NCBI RefSeq assembly: GCF_026151205.1
Contig: NC_087073.1
Coordinates: forward strand, 9,438,411-9,502,410
Direction of reading: 5' to 3'
Source of the DNA: Bolinopsis microptera
Lineage: Eukaryota > Ctenophora > Tentaculata > Lobata > Bolinopsidae
Length of the DNA: 64,000 nt
A program made the translations under genes and the position numbers. Below are positions 35,370 through 48,774 of the stretch, in pieces (position 1 is the first letter of the stretch; every line of letters begins with the position of its first letter). The notes under the pieces are model-generated. The model ran no database searches. It had not been told where the DNA came from and was given only the letters and a program-made list of their open reading frames with translations.

Positions 35370-35411
35370 AGTTTCTACGATACAGGCGGGTCATACAACG
35401 TATGACAAGTC

Positions 35412-36248
35412 ACACTCAGTCACGTAGTATACCAGCAATGGACTTAACACTTAACTTAAACTTAAAGAGATACACAAGTTCACTTTGGGAGCATTTATAG
35501 TTCGCAAAAGATATTATATAGTATAAAACACATTAACGGGACATATTTGCTTAACATTATGTACCTGTTTATCCCTCAATGTAGTCGCTAAGTCACTGTA
35601 AGTCACAGTAACACCTTTGAGTTTGACTGTCAAAAAAATCATGAAATTTAGAGTTACAGTGCATAAAGAACAAAAACGGAAGACTTGAATGTAGACAATA
35701 AACATATAAACATGTTCAGAAACTCTACACAACGTATATTTTGTTCATGATACTAAGACATAGGCGAAGCTAAAAGTAGAAATTTTATTAAATATATTTT
35801 TTAATTTAAATTAATTGTTTCTTTTCAACATATTTAAAGAGTCAGTACCTACAAATGTATTTCAGACGACCAAAAAAATAACGCTGTTTCTATGCAAAAA
35901 TTTCACTAGCAACTAGTGACTAGGCAAAGCACGTGAGAGATTAATACATTATAAAAACATGAAATATTTCGTTAAGTATAAACGGTTTCCTCAAAATGAT
36001 TAAAAAACCGAAACTATTTTTGATATTACTAATAAATAAATTAAATATTCCCCGGGGTTTACCCTGAAATGTGGATATTCATCATGAAGTGATCTAGTGG
36101 GCGGAGTTCATTAAATAAATTTGCTGTTTCAACGATTGATAAATTTCAAGCAACTGCAAATTGCCATTTTTAGGTTGAAATCGAAGATGAAACATTAACA
36201 AATATATTGACATTTCTGGAATGACCCCGAAGGACTGCTACAAAATTC
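35412..36248. other. Intergenic, downstream of the PGAM5-like gene
   Basis: This AT-rich stretch must contain the 3' UTR of the minus-strand PGAM5-like gene. No other feature was seen. Confidence 0.45.
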
Positions 36249-39109
36249 TCAGTTGTAAGTGACCATATCAGAGGGCAAATGTCCCTTTTCACCCAGTCCC
36301 CGAAGGGTGACATTGCCATTAGGTTTAACCACAAGATGGGTGATACTGCAGTTAGCAAGAGATAGCCGTAACCAACCCTCGGGATCGTTCTGGAGAGCAC
36401 GACACACGAAGTATCTGATCACGTTACCGTGGCACACCACGATGTCGTGACTTTCCTCACTTTGGCTGGGGTGAGCTCGGTGGATGAAACTGAAATAGGA
36501 GGTGGTTAGACGCAGGAGACCACGACTTTTGAATCATGGTGTTCAATATTTCAAACTATTGCTGTGCGAGCGCCATTTTAGGGGGGCGCCAAATCGTCCT
36601 TTGAATGTGGGGTAATTTAAAATTTGAAAAACTTAACTGAGGTACTAGCAAAACTGTGCGTTTTGCTCTAGAAACACACTTTTTAGAGATTTTAGCGGCG
36701 TATCCTCTTAAATAACCTAAGTTGCCACCAGGCAACGTTGCGCCACTGTTTCATATATAGTTTAAATCAAATTTGACAGAATATTTAAAACTCTTACAGT
36801 ACCCAAAATTGTTTTAAAGTTCGAAACCTTATAACCGTTATCGATTTACTGATTAAGTGGCAGATTTAATAAGTTGGAGAGAAATATTGACAAAAGAGGA
36901 ATTCTTAAGAAGACAAAACAGCAGTCAAACAAGATAACTTAATTAAGTTATCACGCAGACACACTACAATCTACAACAAGGAAACTTCCCGACGAAACTA
37001 ACCTTCTAAAGGCCGCCTCTATCCTAGCACCGTCCCTGTGGAACTCCCAAGGTTCTGGTTTCCAGTGCTCGGGCGCTGGTATGGGGGCTATGGGAGCTCC
37101 TTCTCTTACTAACTCCGAGTAATCTACTGGTATCTCTGGAGATTGATATTGTTAGTATAGAGCTGCTTTGTCACTGGTAAACAGTACAAATACTATTACT
37201 ACATTGTACATGATACCAATATAAAGTAGTTGAAACCGACTGTTATAGACTCTAAGAGATGAGGTCAGGAGTTCTAAAACAGGATAAATAACCTTTGTCA
37301 AGATGTTTCAAGATAATGTGTCCGGTCTCCATAGCCCGAGGGTAAGTACTGATGTAACAGTGTGTTATCTTTTCTCCCAGCAGGTCTTGTATTCTCTCTC
37401 CTGTTATCTCCGCCTGGTTTCTTCCTAACTCTGTAAACAGGAGGGGACTGGTGAGGAGATAGTAATCCGAAATTTATATTTTTGTATCCTTGTTTCAATA
37501 ATTTTGCTAAAAGTCAGTACACATATTGGGTCTTGAAATGTAGCCCTGTTTTATATTTGAGACCTGTAACTTTGCAGAATTGCAGATGGTATACTGTAAC
37601 TTATACTGGTTCGAGGATTCCGTCACCAAAATGTTAAAATTCGATTTTTGGAGGCCACACCCAACATGAACATGATATAAACTCCATTTTAACATATTAA
37701 TGTAATAGAACATGAAATATGAAATTTGATATGAATTATGAAAAGATGACGCAAAACGGATTTTAAATGACGAAGTTATCATGCAATTTGTTTATATAGT
37801 TGAATGTAAATCATAACTATTTACGGCGATTTAAAAGTTAAAAAAAGAAATGATACAGACGATAAACATACCATCCCAGCCTCATATTTCTTTAATTACA
37901 TACCAGTTAGAATACGTTTCTGAGGCTCGGTCTCCCCAATCTCGTACTGTCCGTGTCGTACTAAGTAAATATGACGTACTGCACTACTGATCATCCCCAC
38001 CTTCTCCTAAAACAGAACACACTTTCTAGAAACTCTATTTGTGTAAAATCTAAACATACTGTGATTAAATTATGTTACGATAAGTTACTTCTCGTAAAAA
38101 AACGTATGAGATTTTTGTCCCTCCTCACATTGAATTACCGAAGGGAGCATATATTTCAAAGTGTAGATAAGAAACCAAATTACTGAAAACAGTGCAATAA
38201 GTGAAGAAGGTGAGAACTTACTTCATCGGACAGGTTTTTTATTGCTTCTTTGTCGGGCTTCATGAAATCCCAATTATCATCCCAGAGCCTGAAATTATTT
38301 GATGGCTAATTGAACTGGTAAAGTTGTAACTAATGGGTGGCAAAAGATAATATTCACAAATTGATGTCAAGTACCAAAACATACAGGGTGACCAAATATT
38401 CACTGTCCACACGAAATGCTATTATAAAGCTCATGTAAATACAACAGGGGTCGTTCTCATACTCTCATATTACGTTATCACTTTTTGGCCAATTTTAACC
38501 CTATCCCCTATTCGTAATCAGTTTTACAGATAGCTATTGCGTTGAATTTATACTAGCGTAATCATTTAGAAACCCCTCTAATCTCTATCTCCCTTAGTGA
38601 TTACGAAATATTCTATGTAAAACATTTTCTGGGTTAAGATATATGGGTTGGTTATGCTATTTTAAATTTGAGCCAAAATCTCGAGTGAATCGTGTTTAAT
38701 CCGACCGATGGCCAGGCCCACTTTGATGGACAAAATTTTACAAAACTGTCTGAGAATCTAAGTTCCACCCTTATCTGTAACCCCTGAAGGGTTTGTGCAA
38801 TTCTGACCAGTGCAGAACAACGTGATTTATTTAAGGGTTTTGTGAGGGCAGTGAATTCTGGGCCACCCCGTATTCTCATCATCCAATCAATTCCAATTCA
38901 ATTGCAATTGGGCATCAAGAATTCATATAACTTGGTTCTAGATAAAATTGCAACATTCCAAGAATTTTCTAGAAAACTAACTTAGTCGGGTGCATTCTGC
39001 CGGGGTGATGTGTTCTGTTATCCTTATCTTTACTAAAGGCTGCATATTGTGTATACACGATAGTGCCGATAACAGAAGTTGAAACTGCGAGTGTCTTTAA
39101 AAACATCAT
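36249..39109 (-). CDS. PGAM5: PGAM5-like mitochondrial Ser/Thr phosphatase, six exons, complete
   Basis: Exons are 38982-39109, 38222-38288, 37904-38006, 37293-37430, 37003-37135 and 36249-36489. All junction phases agree, giving 269 residues. The N-terminus ([20 protein letters not shown]) is a short hydrophobic anchor like the membrane segment of PGAM5. Then comes WDDNWD (residues 45-50), equivalent to the WDxNWD motif that drives PGAM5 oligomerisation. The phosphoglycerate-mutase fold follows, with catalytic RHG at 82-84 and later [15 protein letters not shown] carrying the second active-site histidine. The C-terminal [19 protein letters not shown] is typical. PGAM5 dephosphorylates protein Ser/Thr/His residues and acts in mitochondrial quality control and cell death in animals. 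Human PGAM5 has RHS where this has RHG. Confidence 0.95.
36571..36748. mobile_element. Partial hAT-type MITE in a PGAM5-like intron
   Basis: This shares GGGGGGCGCCAAATCGTC, TTTGAATGTGG and ACACACTTTTTAGAGATTTT with the intact element at 63697-63976. It ends with the same terminus, CGTTGCGCCACTG. The left terminus is missing or too diverged to identify. Confidence 0.65.
38384..38870. mobile_element. Mariner-like non-autonomous element in PGAM5-like intron 1
   Basis: The ends CAGGGTGACC and the reverse complement of GGCCACCCCG are bordered by TA on both sides. The next bases, ATTCACTGTCC and GGGCAGTGAAT, are also inverted copies. A TA duplication and a CAGGGTGNCC terminus are typical of Tc1/mariner elements. 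Length is 487 bases with no transposase. Confidence 0.65.
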
Positions 39110-39209
39110 GTCTCTAAACGTTGGCATGTATTGTTAGATAGATAATTTCAACTGTTTTATCGATAAGATATGAGGAAGAAGTGGATCTATCGACAACATT
39201 TTTATGAAT

Positions 39210-39212
<3 letters not shown>

Positions 39213-39240
<28 letters not shown>

Positions 39241-39377
39241 CGGGGCTGACCATTAAAGTGTATAAATGTAGGAGTCCAAAAAAACTCTAAAATGTAGGTT
39301 TTTTTCCGATTTGAGGGCGGGGATATACTTAAATATACTTAAATATGATCAGCACCCACCCCCCCCCCCCCCCCCCC
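39213..39377. repeat. Poly-G/poly-C bounded fold-back element
   Basis: A run of 28 G followed by CGGGGCTGA faces TCAGCACCCA followed by a long C run, about 165 bases in all. The word AATATT flanks both ends. It resembles a tiny inverted-repeat transposon whose ends have expanded as homopolymers, or an assembly-prone G tract. It lies just upstream of the PGAM5-like start codon. Confidence 0.5.
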
Positions 39378-39381
39378 AATA

Positions 39382-40472
39382 TTTTAGCAAATCGACTGAT
39401 AAGAACAACAAGAAATATGATTCAAAATTTTTATTGTCAAAGTATTAAAAATGTCTAAATTGAACAATTATCCAATAATTGCGATATTCAATAAATAAGT
39501 TTGATATTAAAGACCATCGGGTAGTGATCGCAATGTGGGGCAGCCTCAATTTAATTGGTTCAGAATTCCAATTAGTAACATTCCTCGTTCCTAAGGTATA
39601 ACTTAACTTTTAACATTTTACTCAAAATCTGATTTGTAAATTAATACTTGATCATACGTTCTAAAGCTTTACATCGGAATGAAAGCAAATAGAAATGACA
39701 TGGGATATCTAAGATGACAGCTTCCCAAGCTCGTATCTGCTAATTATAAACTAATTAACAGCTCGTATCTGCTAATTATATACTAATTGTTCGGAACTTC
39801 TGATGCCGTTGCGATAACCACTTTTAAAGCACCAGTTTATCTACATAACAACATAACAAAACCGTATATAATTATTTTAATGGTTCATACCGTTCAAACC
39901 GTATAAAAACTCGCTGCAACGAGAGCTGTGATAAATGGACTACGTTCATTAACTGTGACAAGCGCACAATTGTACTAAAACTATCCGTAAAGAAGAAAAT
40001 AGAGAAAATTTTGTAATCAACCAAAAACAAGCATGATTTTGTAAAGCGGGGCAAAACTTCTCCCAAAAGAACAGGCAGAAATGCTATTAAAATCAAACGT
40101 TTAAATTAATAATGATGAAGAGGAAACAATTGATTAGCAGTGGGTGTGTTCCGAAGACTCTCGAATTTCCACACCCAAGAAAGGATCACAAATCTTAAAT
40201 CTAGCTAGAGCTAAAGAGAAAATCATTAATATAACACCAGCACAATACAGCGTCTTTGATAACTTTTCAGTCACCGCAATCCTCAATAGTCCTTATAGAT
40301 ATAAGAGGATCTACGAATATAGTTAAAATTCTTAAACTGCTTAAACCTTTTTTTCTTCTGTTTCTGTAATAATTCAGTGAGTCAGTAATCACTTGTCAAT
40401 GTTCATTGTCACGCGCACAAGGCACGTTGGGAGTCACGTGCAAACTGCTGAGTCTGTCACGTGGCATTGAGG
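39382..40472. other. Intergenic between PGAM5-like and PRAS40-like genes
   Basis: No gene was recognised. CACGTG words occur at 40436 and 40459 near the 3' end of the PRAS40-like gene. The short open frames at 39872-40096 and 40144-40326 lack familiar similarity. Confidence 0.4.
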
Positions 40473-43400
40473 TCATGATCTGAAACGAGATGGATTGTAG
40501 CTGCGTGACATGACCCGAGGGCGGGGGACGTCATCATCTTCTCCGTGAAACTCTTCCATTAGGGTCTTCATACTATGGGCTATGTCTTCCATCTGGGATA
40601 AACTTGTGAACTCAAGTTCACACAACAATTGTTTTTTGAAAATATGAGTTAAATAGATTGAGGAATGTAAACTCGACGAACAACAAGCATTTAATATATA
40701 TAAAATATGATAGAATAGCGGCCTGAAAGTCAATGTTAGGCCAATATATTCAAAAAAATGTTACCTTTACACTTGAAGATATCCTCTTATTATTTTGTCT
40801 CTCCCGGTGGAAACCCAACGGAACATTTATCGGCACAGATGCTCCTTGAGGAATCTGAAGGAAGATGTCACCGTTAGCTTTTTAAACATTGATACAATTT
40901 TCGGGTCAAACTATAAAGCTATATTTGCACAGCCATATTTAGTATTTACAAGGTAAATGTTCGACCCTAACCATGTCAGGTTCACATCCAGAGGAGCTGC
41001 TGTCCTCGTCGTCATCATGCTGCCCAAAGTGGTATCCTCCACTGAACTCATCCTCTTGTGGACCTCCGAACAGATCGTCATCTCCCATGTCAAACTGGAA
41101 GTATTCGTCTTGTGAAGGAGACCTTCCTGGATGTTCTTCCTAGGGGTGTAGTAGAGTTAGCAGAGAGAGCTACTTACAACCTGAGGCTTTGGGAAACATT
41201 CCAATTATACATATATTAACTAAAAAATGATGCCGGTGTTCACTTTTTATGTTGTTCAGTGTCTAAAATTTCAACTTCGTTCTACTTGTGACATGTCACG
41301 TGACAGTACAAGGATTACTAACCTCCTCATCATCCTGATAGTCAGGTTCTACTGCTGTCTCCACATCATCAGACACTGAGAAGGTGACCTTCTTGTCCGA
41401 CACGGACAGCTTCCTGGACCGGGTCTCGTTTCCTCCATTGGAGGAATCCGTTAGTTCTTCGTTCTGGTTCTTCTCGTGGTAGTAGTTTACCAAGTTCTTT
41501 ATCTTCATACTTGCCTCTTCAGCCTAAAAAACAATATGAATAGAATGGTATTTCGCAGTTAACTGTACAAGACTAAAGAGGGTCAAAATTAACTATTTGA
41601 TCCTACTCTTGGCAGTTACCCTAAAAGCCAGAAATATAACTGAACTGTACACGTAGTACCTGTAGTAGCTACACTGAATACACACATCTCAAAATATAGC
41701 TAATTAATTTAGTTCATACTGCATTATATATACTAGTACTGCACTGGGATAACTCGAAGTGTGTTCGTACAGCGAAATATAACCGACCTGTCTTAAACCG
41801 GCATCAAGAAGCTTCTTTTCCGTCTTGATGAACTGAGCTAGTTTTTCTTCGTACAATACTTTCATATCTTTCTTGAGTTTGTCAGTTTCAGTTTGTATTG
41901 ACAGTAAGTCTTGCTTAGCTGATGGGTTGTCCTTAGCACTTGCTACCTCACCCGGCAATATCTACAAGTGAAGTGCAGTGTCAATCAATTGTTTTTAGAG
42001 TTACGAAATATATATTTAAAACAACTGTAATTTCGATCGAGATCAGCTCGGTTGTGGCAAAAAACAACTAATAAAAACATTACACCGAACATTTCAACTA
42101 TTAAAGTTTGGTTTGAACAGTGAAAAAGTTTATTTACTGAGAAAAAGGCCAAAGAATAGATAAAGTGACATACAATAAGTGTAACCAGTCCACACCCTTG
42201 CTCCATAATATGATAATGAAGGACTTTTCAAAATTCTAAATGAGTATATAAAACCTTCAACCATTAGCCGGTCGCGGTTCTTAGAAACGTTATCTACATG
42301 TAGGCCACAGGAAATATGGAGGCCATTCGAAGATATGCCACCCTAACTTCACCTAAATTTGATTAGAAAAGCAGATAAAATATGCACGGCCGCGGCATTG
42401 CAATAAAAAATGGCGTACTTAAAATCCGACGAATTTTTCCTGGAAATGTCATTTACGAGTTTTATGATTAATTTTAATGTTAATTAATTATTGCGTTAAA
42501 CTAGGAAACAATCTGCAGATGCCATGAAGTGAGACGAGGCATTGTCATTATCCTTAATAAATACAGTACTGGAGGGGAAACCTGTTATCTACACACAGGC
42601 CACGCCGCAATCTACATGCACGATAGGGAGTCCCAATTAGAGACCTTCGAAAGATATGCCATAAACCTAAATTGCCCTAGATTTAATCACACGAGATAAA
42701 ATATTCAGGAAAAGAGCAAAAACCCGTACTTTAAAAAATGTTATTAGAATTTTTTCGGATGATAAGGTTAAAAATGACCAGTACCGTAAATAACGTCATC
42801 AATGAAACTAGTGGTTATGACTGAAACCCTGGCAATAACCCACAATCCACATACATAATGAATTAGAGGTGAAACTCCGTTAAAACTAAAATTCACCAAG
42901 ATTTAATCAACATAAAAAAGATAAAATATCTAAGGCAATAGAAACAAAAACGCGTACTTTGATAGGTATTCTACGAATTGTTCCGGGCAATAAGGCGAAA
43001 ATTGACCTACACCAAAAATAACGTTATCAATGACGCCTCATGGTTGTAACTGTAATTACCAAACTGTAAAAGCAGCTTTATGAGACCAGGTACTGTTCGG
43101 TAATTCATCTAAATGTAAGAATTGGAAAGGAAACTCTGGTGTAACCGTGAACACTACACCTTTCACGTGTTGTGAAATTAAATAAGTACCGGTAAGTAAG
43201 GCTCATGTAACTTACAGTGTGTCACGCTTTAATTGATTTTCTACTGTATTGGTTCTGATTATGGGAGACACGTAACGTCATGAACTTTGGCACCATGCAC
43301 TGACAAGAAAATTGTATGACAGAGTTGAGGAGACAAGTTATTTGTCGAAGAGACGTTGCAGAGGGGCGGGAGAGGGGCTCAAAGCCTTAATTTGTGTAGT

Positions 43401-45030
43401 TTGGTTTTGATCTAAGGTGACATATTTTTTTCTACAGAGAAGAAAACCACAAAATAACTCAGGAAACAACATCTTAGGTGGAATGTCATCATTTCGCAAG
43501 AGATAATAATAAAAGCAAAGGTGTAATGCAAGGCAGGGATGAAAAATTTGCAGCAGATTTGGAAACTTATCAATCGGCGAACCCGGAAAAGTACTTGGGA
43601 ACATTCTAGGTATTGAGAAAATGTAAGACAATCCGGGAAAGAATAGGATGTTCAACACGTCAAAATTTATAATTTATAACCTAATGTTGATAAAATTTTG
43701 GAATTTAAACCACTTTGTACATATTACTGCGGTTTTTGACAGCTGATAAAGAAAATGTCATACAATATCGCTAATCAGACCAGCGCAGTTGTAACCAATC
43801 ACACTCACCAAGTGCATAATCTAAATTTGTCCAAGTCAATTAGGACATTTCTAAAGAAAAACAGTTTTTTTATCTAAAATTATTTTCCAGTCATATCATG
43901 CCATTTTAAATCAAAACTACCAAAGGAGGCTTGAAAGTTGAGCAAACAAAAAACAACACTGCAGAGTGCGATTCTTAAATAAACTGACCGAACACTGTCT
44001 ACAGTGAACAACGCGTTAAACGTTACATATCGTGGTTCATGACAGTCAAATTAACACTCCACATGAACAGACGAATGACTTGGAAAATACGTACAAATTT
44101 GCAGTGCAACTGCTACCTCCTTTCACGCTGTAATCATGACCTGTGTAAGGTGTGACAGTGCAGTTAGCAGTAGCAACCGTCCAAACCTAACAGTAAAAAA
44201 CTAGCGATCTTAAATACACTTTTCCAAGAATAATCTAATTTACTGCTTCTGTTATCTCCACAAGTTTCAGCAGCATGAATTAAGCTTACAGGTGGATCCA
44301 CAAACATTTAACATGCCTCGGCCGATTATTCTAATATAGGAGCCGTTTTTCAGCTTAAAACAAGACGAGTTCCGGCCATGTTCATGGTGAGAGTATCTAA
44401 GATTGTATCTGTTTATCGAGTTATGGAACTTGAACCTGAAGTATTGCTTATTGAGTTATGGCACTGAAACCTGAAGTGCAGACAGTAATTCAATCGAAGT
44501 TCACCATTATAGCCATTTGTAAAATTTATCAATGATCATACCTAACAAAATATCTAGAGAAAAAATGAAAAAATAAACAACAAATAAAAATTGCCCATTT
44601 TATCGGTCAATAATTAATTTGTCTAATTACCTGTTAAATTTAAAAAGGTTAGGTATTCTGAAGATTACCGTCGTCAAATGACTGAGAACATATTATAAGA
44701 GACATATCTTGAAAGTGCCGGTTCCAAAAAAATCGCTATCAATATGAAATATTATTCACGTGGACACTGACTATACCCATAAATATGGACAATTAGGCAG
44801 TTGGCATCCTGGAGCGAATATTGCCAATCTTGAGTCATGGTTAAACCAAAAACTAATAATTCAAACATTTCAAAGATGATTTTATTAAACACCGTCTCAC
44901 TCACCAAATTAAAGCCAGTATCAAAGTCAGGGCCACTCTGTACATCCAGCACACAGTTTGTGAAGTCTGAGAGCCCGGGGTACAACAGTATCTCCTGACT
45001 AAACTTCTTGTGAGTAGCACAATTACACAC
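40473..45030 (-). CDS. AKT1S1: PRAS40/AKT1S1-like protein, 3' six exons
   Basis: Exons are 44905-45030, 41788-41961, 41323-41523, 40972-41139, 40765-40854 and 40473-40592, all phase 0 at both ends. The C-terminal exons match PRAS40: ASVPINVPLGFHRER is like vertebrate SVPVWGFKEKR, and MEDIAHSMKTLMEEF...DVPRPRVMS...NPSRF is like DRIAASMRALV...DLPRPRLNTSDF. The acidic, serine-rich centre (DDDEDSSSSGCEPDM) is also shared. FQFDM in exon 40972-41139 could be a TOS-type Raptor-binding motif. RSRKLSVS is an AGC-kinase-like site. PRAS40 is an AKT substrate that restrains mTORC1 in the cytoplasm. The exons at 41788 and 44905 precede it in phase, but I do not recognise their sequence. The start codon is not found. 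The exon at 53611-53787 probably belongs here. Confidence 0.75.
41962..44904. other. Intron of the PRAS40-like gene with diverged tandem repeats
   Basis: The stretch 42280-43080 holds three or four diverged copies of a block of roughly 230-280 bases. Each contains TGGAGG or GGAAACC, an ACGAATTTTTCC-like word and GATTTAATC...AGATAAAATAT. The rest is AT-rich with no recognised feature. The open frame at 43338-43658 is not supported. Confidence 0.45.
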
Positions 45031-46430
45031 CTGACAGAGAAAATTTGATTAGTCTAGGGGCAGACGTTCGTGGGAGAAAGGGGGGGGGGGGGGGGTACAG
45101 AATTATGATTCTATTGATTGTTAGTAGCAGTCTCCTGATTGGACTAGGAGTACACACTACACGCTAATTGGAAATGACAGTATTTACCCATCAGCTTGCA
45201 GTATCGACCAATACAAGTAATCGTTCCCAACTCCCGTTAGGATAATCCAAATTCCATCGCTTCTTGGAATTGCTCTCAGATCCCATAAGATATGATATTC
45301 CTATAGGATCCGAGAGCTTATCCTCTAGCCGGTAAAATTTGGATAAACACTTCCTGTCTAATCAGAGAGAAAAACCCATCTCAGATCCTCCTGATAGGAA
45401 CTGTTCGGTAAAATCATAGGGACTTCAGCACTCCTGGAATCAGGTTGGTGCAAGGATTGATAGGGTAAATCCTAAAGCATTCCCATTGGATTTCAAAGTT
45501 TCAATAGCAGAAATAATTAAATTAACCTTAGTAACCCGGCAGATATCTAGCTAGCTGGGAGGTTACTAGCTAAGCTATCATAACAGTTGTATACACTAAA
45601 GGTATAGTATTATGATATTTGTGGTAACGTTACTACTATAATATATAGATAGTTTAGCTTAACTATCTGATCTAGCTATACTACCTATATAATATTACTA
45701 ATGTAACTCGTGCGTACGGCCGGGACGTCACTATCGCAGTTGGATTGCAAAAGTATAAACAGTGCAAAAGTTAAAATTGTGCAAAAGTATAAACTCGCTC
45801 AGTTGAAACCGACCGCATTAGAGTAAATTTAATTCTTAGTGCCCATCACGTAATACGTATCCAATTTAATTATATTCAGGAGGTTCTCTAAAGATGATTT
45901 TTAATTCGAAGATTTCAAGAGCCTAAACTGTGTATGATTCGCCTCTCCAAACAAATCTAAAGTTACGTATCCAATAGCAATACTTAATAGGGTTCACTGC
46001 CAAAATAACCTAATTATGAACAAAGCAGTAATTAGAGGAGCTGAAATGGGGAGAGAGGGTGTGAGATAGGGACAAAAAGTGAGTCACTTTAATATCACAT
46101 TTGCAGTACAAAATCATCAATTAAACCACTTACCACCGGCCGATTTAAAAAAATTGCACTTTGGCTTCGTCAGAGTTTTGTCGAAATGTACTATACCGGA
46201 AAAACCAGTCCCAAAACTCTAACCGTTTTCTTGATTAAACCGTTAGGAAATTACCTACACACACACCCACACACTTATTGGGATTATTAGTATAGACTAG
46301 ATATTATAGCGTAGCTAGATATATACTGTTGGTATAGCTAGCCAGTATAGCTAGCCAGTACGTACATACGTCGCGTACATAGCGCAGCGTCGCGCCGCGC
46401 GTGCTGCACATGGTTGAGTCAGCACATTTT
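45031..46430. other. Large-intron sequence, no gene recognised
   Basis: This contains a G homopolymer at about 45080-45096 and a small duplication of TATAGCTAGCCAG near 46332-46360. Nothing else could be supported. Confidence 0.4.
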
Positions 46431-48774
46431 ATCTTCGCGTTTTCCAGAACAGTAGATGAATCCATAAATTTGGAACATGGGCACATCGCAGTATTGGCCG
46501 TATTTGAGTGCTGGGAAGGCTCAGTTCGGTTTTCTAAGATGATATAGCCGTAAGCTAGGCCTAGGAGCCATCAAAAGTCGTATAAAATTACCCATGGAAT
46601 GACCAGAAATGAACGAAAATGAACATTCTTCTCAAAGTGCTCAGAATGGTTTAAAATGGGTCGGAAAGTGTTTACATTGGTCCTGGGACCACTCAAACCA
46701 AGTTTGGGCATCACTGCATGTCTAGAACCGATGTGAAGGTGGTTCCAATTTTGATTTTTGTAACCATTTTGGGAACATGGGGACATCGAAGTATTGGCTG
46801 TATTTAAGTGCTGGGAAGCCTCAATTCGGTTTTCTAAGATGGATATAGGTAAAAACTAGGCCTTAGAGCCATCAAAACTCAAATAACATTACCCAGGTTC
46901 ATGGAATGAACGAAAATGAACAAAAATGAATATTGTCCTAAAAATGCTCAGGACGGTTTAAAATTGGTCGGAAAGTGTTTATATTAGTCCTAGGACCACT
47001 CAAACAAAGTTTGGGAATCACTGCATGTTTAAAACCGATGTTACCAATGTTCCAAAATGTTCCAATTTTGGCACAATAATCCTCCTGAGAATCCAGATTT
47101 TTTGGAACATGGGCACATCGAAGTATTGGCTGTATTTAAGTGCTGGGAAGCCTCAATTCGTTTTTCTAAGATGGATATAGGTAAAAACTAGGCCTAAGAG
47201 CCATCAAAACTCAAATAACATTACCCAGGTTCATGGAATGAACGAGAATGAACAAAAATGAATATTGTCCTAAAAATACTCAGAACGGTTTAAAATTGGT
47301 CGGAAAGTGTTTATATTAGTCCTAGGACCACTCAAACCAAGTTTGGGAATCACTGCATGCCTAGAACCGATGTGAAGGTGGTTCCAATTTTGATTTTTGT
47401 AACCATTTTGGGAACATGGGGACATCGAAGTATTGGCTGTATTTAAGTGCTGGGAAGCCTCAATTCGGTTTTCTAAGATGGATATAGGTAAAAACTAGGC
47501 CTAAGAGCCATCAAAACTCAAATAACATTACCCAGGTTCATGGAATGAACGAAAATGAACAAAAATGAATATTGTCCTACAAATGCTCAGGACGGTTTAA
47601 AATTGGTCGGAAAGTGTTTATATTAGTCCTAGGACCACCCAAACCAAGTTTGGGAATCACTGCATGTTTAGAACCGATGTTACCAATGTTCCAAAATGTT
47701 CCAATTTTGGCACAATAATTCTCCTGAGAATCCAGATTTTTGGAACATGGGCACATCGAAGTATTGGCTGTATTTAAGTGCTGGGAAGCCTCAATTCGGT
47801 TTTCTAAGATGGATATAGGTAAAAACTAGGCCTAAGAGCCATCAAAACTCAAATAACATTACCCAGGTTCATGGAATGAACGAAAATGAACAGAAATGAA
47901 TATTGTCCTAAAAATGCTCAGAACGGTTTAAAATTGGTCGGAAAGTGTTTATATTAGTCCTAGGACCACTCAAACCAAGTTTGGGAATCACTGCATGTCT
48001 AGAACCGATGTTACCAATGTTCCAAAATGTTCCAATTTTGGCACAATAATCCTCCTGAGAATCCAGATTTTTGGAACATGGGCACATCGAAGTATTGGCA
48101 GTATTTAAGTGCTGGGAAGCCTCAATTCGGTTTTCTAAGATGGATATAGGTAAAAACTAGGCCTAAGAGCCATCAAAACTCAAATAACATTACCCAGGTT
48201 CATGGAATGAACGAAAATGAACAAAAATGAATATTGTCCTAAAAATGCTCAGAACGGTTTAAAATTGGTCGGAAAGTGTTTATATTAGTCCTAGGACCAC
48301 TCAAACCAAGTTTGGGAATCACTGCATGTCTAGAACCGATGTTACCAATGTTCCAAAATGTTCCAATTTTGGCACAATAATCCTCCTGAGAATCCAGATT
48401 TTTGGAACATGGGCAGATCGAAGTATTGGCTGTATTTAAGTGCTTGGAAGCCTCAATTCGGTTTTCTAAGATGGATATAGGTAAAAAATAGGTCTAAGAG
48501 CCATCAAAAGTCAAATAACATTACCCAGGTTCATGGAATGAACGAAAATGAACAAAAATTAAAATTTTCCTTAAAGCGCTCAGAATGGTAAGAAAATGGT
48601 GGCAAAGAGTCAATATTTACGTCCAACAGAGTCTTAAAGTTGCATTCAGAATTATGTACAATTAGCACACGTACCTCCAAGAGAAGGCAGAAATTATTTG
48701 ATTGGGCAACTATTTTGGTTTTAATAATCCCCCAATATATTGATATACATTTTTGACATCATTAGCTGTATTTG

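Noticed and set aside
43338-43658. 106-codon minus-strand frame
   Set aside because: Hydrophobic and low-complexity composition, no similarity, and located in an intron with diverged repeats.
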